From the NCBI RefSeq assembly GCF_002802905.1, contig NZ_PEBK01000003.1:229384-293383 (forward strand): 64,000 nucleotides of DNA. Direction: 5' to 3'. Below, piece by piece: positions 59,220 through 64,000 of this stretch; positions within the stretch are counted from its first letter, which is position 1; each line of letters opens with the position of its first letter. The position numbers were made by a program, and so were the translations under genes. A model generated the notes under the pieces. It saw only the letters and a program-made list of their open reading frames with translations. It searched no databases and was not told where the DNA came from. The DNA comes from Bifidobacterium simiarum (GTDB lineage Bacteria > Actinomycetota > Actinomycetes > Actinomycetales > Bifidobacteriaceae).

Positions 59220-60326
59220 CTAGGACCCCACCGCCGGGGAAGACTCGCGGTACATGATTTCGTAGTCGGCGTAGAGTTCGCCGGCGGGGGCGCGACCCTC
59301 CTTGACCTGCTTCAGGATCGAGTCGACGGCGAGCTCGGCGATCTGCCGCCGGCCCAGCTCCACCGAGGTGAGCGAGGGCATGGTGTACTGCGCCTCGTCA
59401 AGGTTGTCGATGCTGACCACGCGCACGTCATCGGGGATGCGCACCCGCATTTCACGAAGCTGGCGCACCACGCCGAACGCCACGAGATCGCTGTAGCACA
59501 CGACGCCGTCCGGCTTCACCCCTTCGGCCACCATGCGCTCGACCAGCTCCACGCCGGCCCGGCTCGTGGCCTCGCCCACCAGCGTCCGCACCAGTTCGGG
59601 CCGCACCGGTCGTCCGGCCGCCTCCAGCGCCTGCACGTATCCCTTCGTACGCAGCACCTCGGCCGAGGGATGGTTCGATTCCAGCACGCCGCCCAGGAAG
59701 GCGATGGTCTCACATCCGGCGGCGATCAGATGCTCGGTGAGCGCCCGACCCACCTCCACGTTATGCACCAGCACATGCGGCGCCGGCACGTCGAAGAGCC
59801 GCTCCCCCAGCAGCACCAGCGGGAATTCACCGCGCAGCCGCGGAATATCGGAGTCCTCCATCGCCAGCGGACTCATGATCAGCCCGTCGGTGGCCCGCCT
59901 GGCCATCGCGGCGACGCTGGCCAGCTCCCAATCGCGGCTGAACCCGGTCGATTCAATCAGGATCCCGTAGCCGCGCCTCCGGGCCGCGGCGATGATCTCC
60001 TCGGCCAGTTCGGCGAAGTACGCCTGCGTCAGGCTCGGGATCGACAGCGAAATCAGCCCGGTCCTCCCCGACCGCAGACTGCGCGCCCGCTCGTTGGTCA
60101 CGTAGCCGAGCGCGTCGATCGCCTCCTGAATGTGCTGCTTGGTGATCGGCTTCATATACGGATAATCGGCCAGATAATTGGAGACCGAGGAGATCGAGAC
60201 GCCGGCGAGACGGGCCACGTCCTGCATGGTCGGGTTCGACGGCAGACCGGTCCGCGCTGATCCACCGGACTTTGCCGATCCACTGGTCCGGCCCGAACCA
60301 CCCGACTTCGCTTGCTTACCGGACAC
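59220..60326 (-). CDS. LacI-family regulator of the GPH/GH2 genes
   Basis: A 368-residue repressor. A Ser/Gly-rich tail of about 30 residues precedes the HTH (TMQDVARLAGVSISSVSNYL) and the hinge (TNERARSLRSG), then comes the sugar-binding effector domain with LISLSIPSLTQAYF and PDGVVCYSDLVAFG. The start is GTG 60326, placed after GAGGAATC. It is downstream of the GPH symporter and GH2 genes on the same strand and probably controls them, perhaps through the inverted repeat at 60352-60395. Confidence 0.88.
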   Translation of the reverse strand: MSGKQAKSGGSGRTSGSAKSGGSARTGLPSNPTMQDVARLAGVSISSVSNYLADYPYMKPITKQHIQEAIDALGYVTNERARSLRSGRTGLISLSIPSLTQAYFAELAEEIIAAARRRGYGILIESTGFSRDWELASVAAMARRATDGLIMSPLAMEDSDIPRLRGEFPLVLLGERLFDVPAPHVLVHNVEVGRALTEHLIAAGCETIAFLGGVLESNHPSAEVLRTKGYVQALEAAGRPVRPELVRTLVGEATSRAGVELVERMVAEGVKPDGVVCYSDLVAFGVVRQLREMRVRIPDDVRVVSIDNLDEAQYTMPSLTSVELGRRQIAELAVDSILKQVKEGRAPAGELYADYEIMYRESSPAVGS

Positions 60327-60351
60327 CGATTCCTCATTCCCTACGGTATAC

Positions 60352-60395
60352 GCCTACGATGGCGAACTATCAGTTAATACTGCACCATCGTAGGC
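60352..60395. promoter_or_regulatory. Inverted repeat between the GPH symporter and its LacI regulator
   Basis: Perfect 11-bp arms (60352-60362, 60385-60395) with an AT-rich 22-base centre, 26 bases upstream of the regulator start. Candidate LacI site or intergenic hairpin. Confidence 0.5.
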
Positions 60396-60521
60396 AAGCG
60401 GTCTGACCGCGGGGAGAGGCCGTCCGGGGTGCGGCCGGCAGATCAGCCGATAGTCAGACCGGCAAAACCGACCGGCGATCAAACCGGCGATCAAACCAGC
60501 CGAACCGGCAAAACCAACCCC

Positions 60522-61973
60522 CTAGTCGAGATCCTCCGGGGCGGTCTTGTACCCTTCGGCCCCGCGCTCGACGAGGATCCGCTGGCATTCCTTGAACTCC
60601 GCCTCGGTGTAGTCGTACTTGGTGAGGATCAGGAACTTCAGCAGCGCGCCGATCGCCGGCAGGATCGAGATCACGAAGAACAGGCCGTCGAGGGTGCCGG
60701 AGCTCTGCGCCACGTTCGGCTGGTAGCCGAGGAAGGTGAGCAACAGACCGGTGGTGGCGCCGGCGAGCGCGATGGCGAGCTTGCTGGAGAAGGTCTGGCC
60801 GCCGAACACCACGGCCTCGGCGCGGTGGCCGGTCTTGACCTGACTGTATTCGATGGTTTCGGCGAGCATGGCGGAGAGGATCGGATTGCTCATGCCGTAC
60901 AGGCACCAGGTGATGCCGATGAACACGAAGGTGAGCACGGTGTTCGAGTAGCCGACGAAGAAGAAGATCACGCGGAACACGATCTCGGTGAGGAGCAGCA
61001 CGCGCACGATGTCGATCTTGCGGAACCGGCGGGTGAGCACGGGGATCAGGAAGAAGGTCAGGGCGCTGAGCGTGCCGATCAGGCCGAATCCGGTCATCAG
61101 GCCGGCGTCGGACATGTTGTAGGTGAAGAAGTAGATCATCATGTTGTTGACCATCTCCATGAAGAACTTCAGGAAGAAGATCACCAGGATCATCATCATG
61201 TACTTGTTGGCCTTCACCGCTTCGAACACCTGACCGTAGGTGAGCTTCTCGGCCTTGGCGGAGGCGGAGATGCGCTCCTTGGTGAACAGGTAGCCGAACT
61301 CCATGATCACGAAGCCGACGATCATGAGGATCGCCACGGAGATCAGGTAGCTCTGCGAGGGCGTGTGACTCTGACGGAACTGGGCGAGCATCACCGGCAT
61401 GATGATGCCGGCCATGGCGATGCCGGCGGAGACGCCGATGTTGGCGGTGGTCACGAGGTCAGTTCGGGTCTGGCGGTCACGCGACATGACCGTGGAGAGC
61501 GACCAGAACGGGATATCGGAGAAGGCGTAGCAGGTGCCCCACAGGATGTAGGTGGCGCCGCAGAACACGATCTTGCCGGTGAGGGAGATGTCGGGGTTGA
61601 TGAAGCAGGCGATGGTGGCGACGACCACGAAGATCGGCGCGAATTTCATCCACTTGCGGAACTTGCCGTCCTTGCTGGGCGCGCGCGAGTCCATGAAGCC
61701 GGAGACCAGCGGGTCGAAGACGGCGTCCCACAGGCGGGCGATGAGGAAGATCGCGCTGGCGATCACCGAGGAGATGCCCACGACGTCGGTGTAGTAGATG
61801 AGGATGAAGCTGCCGATGATGCCGTAGCTGAAGCACTGGCCGAAGCCGTAGCAGAAGTAGGCGGCGTATTCCTTCGCCGTCACCTTGTCGTCGGGTTTGG
61901 CGGGGTTGGTGGGAGCGGTTGGCTTGGCGGGTGCGGCCGGTTTGGCGGACGTCGTTGTCGTCGGATTGGTCAT
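60522..61973 (-). CDS. GPH-family glycoside/pentoside/hexuronide symporter (copy 2)
   Basis: A 483-residue, 12-span symporter of the GPH family. A Thr/Ala/Pro-rich tail of about 30 residues leads into AKEYAAYFCYGFGQCFSYG. The loop DAVFDPLVSGFMDSRAPSKDGKFRKW, the family signature with a D-P-L-x-S-G-x-x-D core, follows span 2. SDIPFWSLSTVMSRD and MLAETIEYSQVKTGHRAEA are also conserved. ATG 61973 follows AAGGACCATC. It is downstream of the GH2 gene and probably imports that enzyme's substrate. Related to, but clearly different from, the symporter at the left edge. Confidence 0.9.
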   Translation of the reverse strand: MTNPTTTTSAKPAAPAKPTAPTNPAKPDDKVTAKEYAAYFCYGFGQCFSYGIIGSFILIYYTDVVGISSVIASAIFLIARLWDAVFDPLVSGFMDSRAPSKDGKFRKWMKFAPIFVVVATIACFINPDISLTGKIVFCGATYILWGTCYAFSDIPFWSLSTVMSRDRQTRTDLVTTANIGVSAGIAMAGIIMPVMLAQFRQSHTPSQSYLISVAILMIVGFVIMEFGYLFTKERISASAKAEKLTYGQVFEAVKANKYMMMILVIFFLKFFMEMVNNMMIYFFTYNMSDAGLMTGFGLIGTLSALTFFLIPVLTRRFRKIDIVRVLLLTEIVFRVIFFFVGYSNTVLTFVFIGITWCLYGMSNPILSAMLAETIEYSQVKTGHRAEAVVFGGQTFSSKLAIALAGATTGLLLTFLGYQPNVAQSSGTLDGLFFVISILPAIGALLKFLILTKYDYTEAEFKECQRILVERGAEGYKTAPEDLD

Positions 61974-62202
61974 GATGGTCCTTCCCTGTTGGGTGTGCCG
62001 CCGGTCGGCATGGTCGTCCGGCATGGTCGTCCGGCCTGTCGATCGGCGGATAGGTGATTGGTTGGCTGACTGATCGGGTGATCGGTCGGTCAATCTGTTA
62101 ACTGAATGACTGGCTGATCAGGTGATCGGTCGGTCAGATAATCGATCGGCTCGTTGGTTGATTAGTTAGATAATGAAGTGGCGGTCCTGCGGTCGGCCGG
62201 GA
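61974..62202. other. Low-complexity spacer with repeated GGTGATCGGTCGGTCA
   Basis: No gene. An exact 16-bp word repeats at 62077-62092 and 62121-62136 within a diverged 44-base tandem, with about six GATC in the region. Confidence 0.65.
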
Positions 62203-64000
62203 TCAGACCTGCACGTATCCGTAGGTGTGGGCGGACAGCAGGATCGACCGGATCTCGTCGGGGTCGAACTTGTATTCGTGATCGTGGTCGAGCAGACCGT
62301 TGACCTCCTGCTCCACGTCGGTGGTCTGCGTATAGCAGAACCCGACGCAGTAGTCGATCGCCATCACGGCTTCGGTGAGCGCACGGATGCGGGCCACCAC
62401 CTGCTTCGGGTCGTCGGTGCGCCGGCCGTAGCCCCACGAATCGCCGCGGGTGCCGCCGTCCCCGCCGCCTTCATAGGCGACGCCGCCGTATTCGGTGATC
62501 ATCACGGGCACCTGACGGCGCTCGTATCCCTTGCAGAACGCGCGCCGGCCCGACATCGGCGAGGGAGCCCCGGCCTTGACCTCGTCCTCGCGGCCCTGGA
62601 AGGTCTTCAGCAGTTCGTCCGCATCGGCGTTGTAGTCGTGCAGGGTGCAGATGTCGGTCATCACCTGCTCGTAGCCGTCGTTACCGACCACCAGACGGGA
62701 CGGATCGTACGCCTTGGCCTGCCAGTACAGGGAGTCCACGAAGGTCTGCTGCCGGCGGTCGCGGGCGACGTCGAACACACCCCACGACTCGTTCATCAGC
62801 ACGTAGGCGAACACGGCGGGATGGTTGACATGCTTGGCCAGATACGCGGGCAGCTCCCGTTCGATGTTGGCGATGAGCCGCGGCCCGAACTCGTAGGCGC
62901 TGGGGAATTCCGCCCACGCGATGAAGCCGAGCGCATCGCACAGGTAGAGCGCGCGATGACTTTCGATCTTCTGGTGGATGCGGTTGCCGTTGAAGCCCAT
63001 GGCCTTCATCTTCTCGATGTCGCCGCGCACCTCCTCGGCCGTGCCGGTGAGACCGGCGTCCTTGTAGTAGCCCTGATTGAGCAGCAGCTTGAGGTAGTAC
63101 TTCTGGTCGTTGAGGAAGATCAGACGGCCGTCGGAGGCAATGTCGCGCATGCCGAAGTAGCTGCTCACCTCGTCGACCGGGCGCCCCTGCTCGGTGACGA
63201 TGAAGTCGATGTCGTACAGGTCCGGGCTCTCGGGGCTCCACAGGCGGATGCCGGAGTTGGCGTCCCAGTCGCGGATCGGGATGTCGAAGTGCGCGCGGCC
63301 GCCCGTGAACGACACCGAGCCGTGGGTGATCGGACTGCCCCGGAAGGAGACCTCGTAGTGCAGTTCGGCGGCGGCGAGATCGTTGATCGAGGCATCCACG
63401 GTGAGCTTCGACTCGGCCACGGACGGGGTCATGATCAGGTCGTCGAGATAGGTGGCGCCGGTCTCCTCCAGCCACACGCTCTGCCAGATGCCGATGGTGC
63501 GCGTGTACCAGCAGGCGAAGTTGGCGTCCTTCCACGACTGCTTGCCCAGCGGCTGGTCGGGGCGGTTGAAGTCGATCACCTTGACGACCAGTTCGTTGGC
63601 CTGCGGCAGACCGTGCTCGGCGCCGGCGCCGTTATTCCCGGCATTCCCGCCATCCGTGCGCAGGTACCTCGTGACGTCGAAGACGAACGGCGTGTGCCCG
63701 CCCGTGTGCCCGCCGACGTGCCGGCCGTTGATCCACACCTCGCAGGCATAGTCCACCGCTTCGAAGTTGAGCAGATAGCGCTTGCCCGGATGGCGTTCGA
63801 CCGTGAACTCGCGGCGATACCAGACGACGGGATGGTACGCCGGCTCGTTCACGCCCGACTTCGGGAACGTGTAGCTGTAGGGCACTTCGATTGTGCGGTC
63901 GAAGGCCGGGAATTCGTCCGATTCCACGGCGGCGAGCGTGGCCGGATCGTCGTACAGCGCGTTGTTGGCGGGCCTGGCGGGGGCGGCCGGCTCGGCGGCG
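62203..64000 (-). CDS. GH2-family glycoside hydrolase (5' end cut by window edge)
   Basis: A cytoplasmic GH2 glycosidase; the frame is open to the right edge, so the first residues are missing. About 599 codons are visible. The sugar-binding sandwich (PVVWYRREFTVE, FEAVDYACEVWINGRHVGGHTGGH) is followed by the immunoglobulin-like and TIM-barrel domains. The acid/base Glu is in LMNESWG and the nucleophile in MITEYGG. The N-x-K motif typical of true beta-glucuronidases is not seen near the end (CYTQTTDVEQEVNGLLDHD), so beta-galactosidase or another beta-glycosidase is as likely. It precedes the GPH symporter and LacI genes. Confidence 0.85.
   Translation of the reverse strand, partial: AAEPAAPARPANNALYDDPATLAAVESDEFPAFDRTIEVPYSYTFPKSGVNEPAYHPVVWYRREFTVERHPGKRYLLNFEAVDYACEVWINGRHVGGHTGGHTPFVFDVTRYLRTDGGNAGNNGAGAEHGLPQANELVVKVIDFNRPDQPLGKQSWKDANFACWYTRTIGIWQSVWLEETGATYLDDLIMTPSVAESKLTVDASINDLAAAELHYEVSFRGSPITHGSVSFTGGRAHFDIPIRDWDANSGIRLWSPESPDLYDIDFIVTEQGRPVDEVSSYFGMRDIASDGRLIFLNDQKYYLKLLLNQGYYKDAGLTGTAEEVRGDIEKMKAMGFNGNRIHQKIESHRALYLCDALGFIAWAEFPSAYEFGPRLIANIERELPAYLAKHVNHPAVFAYVLMNESWGVFDVARDRRQQTFVDSLYWQAKAYDPSRLVVGNDGYEQVMTDICTLHDYNADADELLKTFQGREDEVKAGAPSPMSGRRAFCKGYERRQVPVMITEYGGVAYEGGGDGGTRGDSWGYGRRTDDPKQVVARIRALTEAVMAIDYCVGFCYTQTTDVEQEVNGLLDHDHEYKFDPDEIRSILLSAHTYGYVQV

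Noticed and set aside
62203..64000. Calling the GH2 enzyme a beta-glucuronidase
   Set aside because: The glucuronide-specific N-x-K motif is not visible after the nucleophile, so only the family is claimed.

Overview
The window looks like a chromosomal segment of a high-GC actinobacterium, most probably a Bifidobacterium. The basis is the high G+C by eye, strong AAGGAGG-type ribosome sites, many LacI-type regulators paired with glycoside hydrolases, two class I DAHP synthases close together, and a housekeeping block (PepC, a DivIVA-like coiled coil, Pcp, IspD, YfiH, U32 peptidase). The genus call is inference from gene style. No rRNA or tRNA gene, insertion sequence or CRISPR array was seen.

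Region 1 (1-18.6 kb) is a sugar-acid utilisation island. It holds a complete isomerase-type hexuronate pathway: UxaC, UxuB, UxuA, KDG kinase and KDPG aldolase, with a GPH-family symporter cut by the left edge and two LacI regulators. Inserted in it is a second set of genes: an IT/GntP-like permease, a xylose-isomerase-like TIM barrel, a second KDG-kinase-like enzyme, a hexulose-6-phosphate-synthase-like protein and a 6-phospho-3-hexuloisomerase. This does not match a route I know and is the best candidate for an undescribed pathway. An HSL-type esterase also lies here.

Region 2 (19-25.6 kb) is a leftward set of MFS transporter, GH78 alpha-L-rhamnosidase and RspB/LgoD-like dehydrogenase, divergent from an FCD-type GntR regulator. 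Region 3 (25.7-38.8 kb) holds a GH59 galactocerebrosidase-like enzyme, a DUF624 protein, a sugar ABC importer (lipoprotein and two permeases), two convergent GH30 paralogues and a chimeric DeoR-HTH/LacI-sensor regulator. Period-10 direct repeats in the flanking promoter regions suggest this regulator controls the group.

Region 4 (38.9-58.1 kb) is mostly housekeeping: MTA/SAH nucleosidase, two DAHP synthases with a second GH78 between them, PepC, a DivIVA-like protein, a Pcp whose catalytic histidine appears lost, IspD, YfiH, a U32 peptidase, a LysE exporter divergent from a MocR regulator, and an archaeal-type ATPase behind a 26-bp-arm palindrome. Region 5 (58.2-64 kb) has an aldo/keto reductase, a LacI regulator, a second GPH symporter and a GH2 enzyme cut by the right edge.

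Taken together, rhamnosidases, galactosidase-type enzymes and glucuronate catabolism would suit a rhamnose-glucuronate-galactose glycan such as an arabinogalactan or plant gum; this is inference. Intergenic DNA is unusual: a family of REP-like palindromes, GATC-rich spacers and in-frame 12-15 bp tandem repeats near several start codons.
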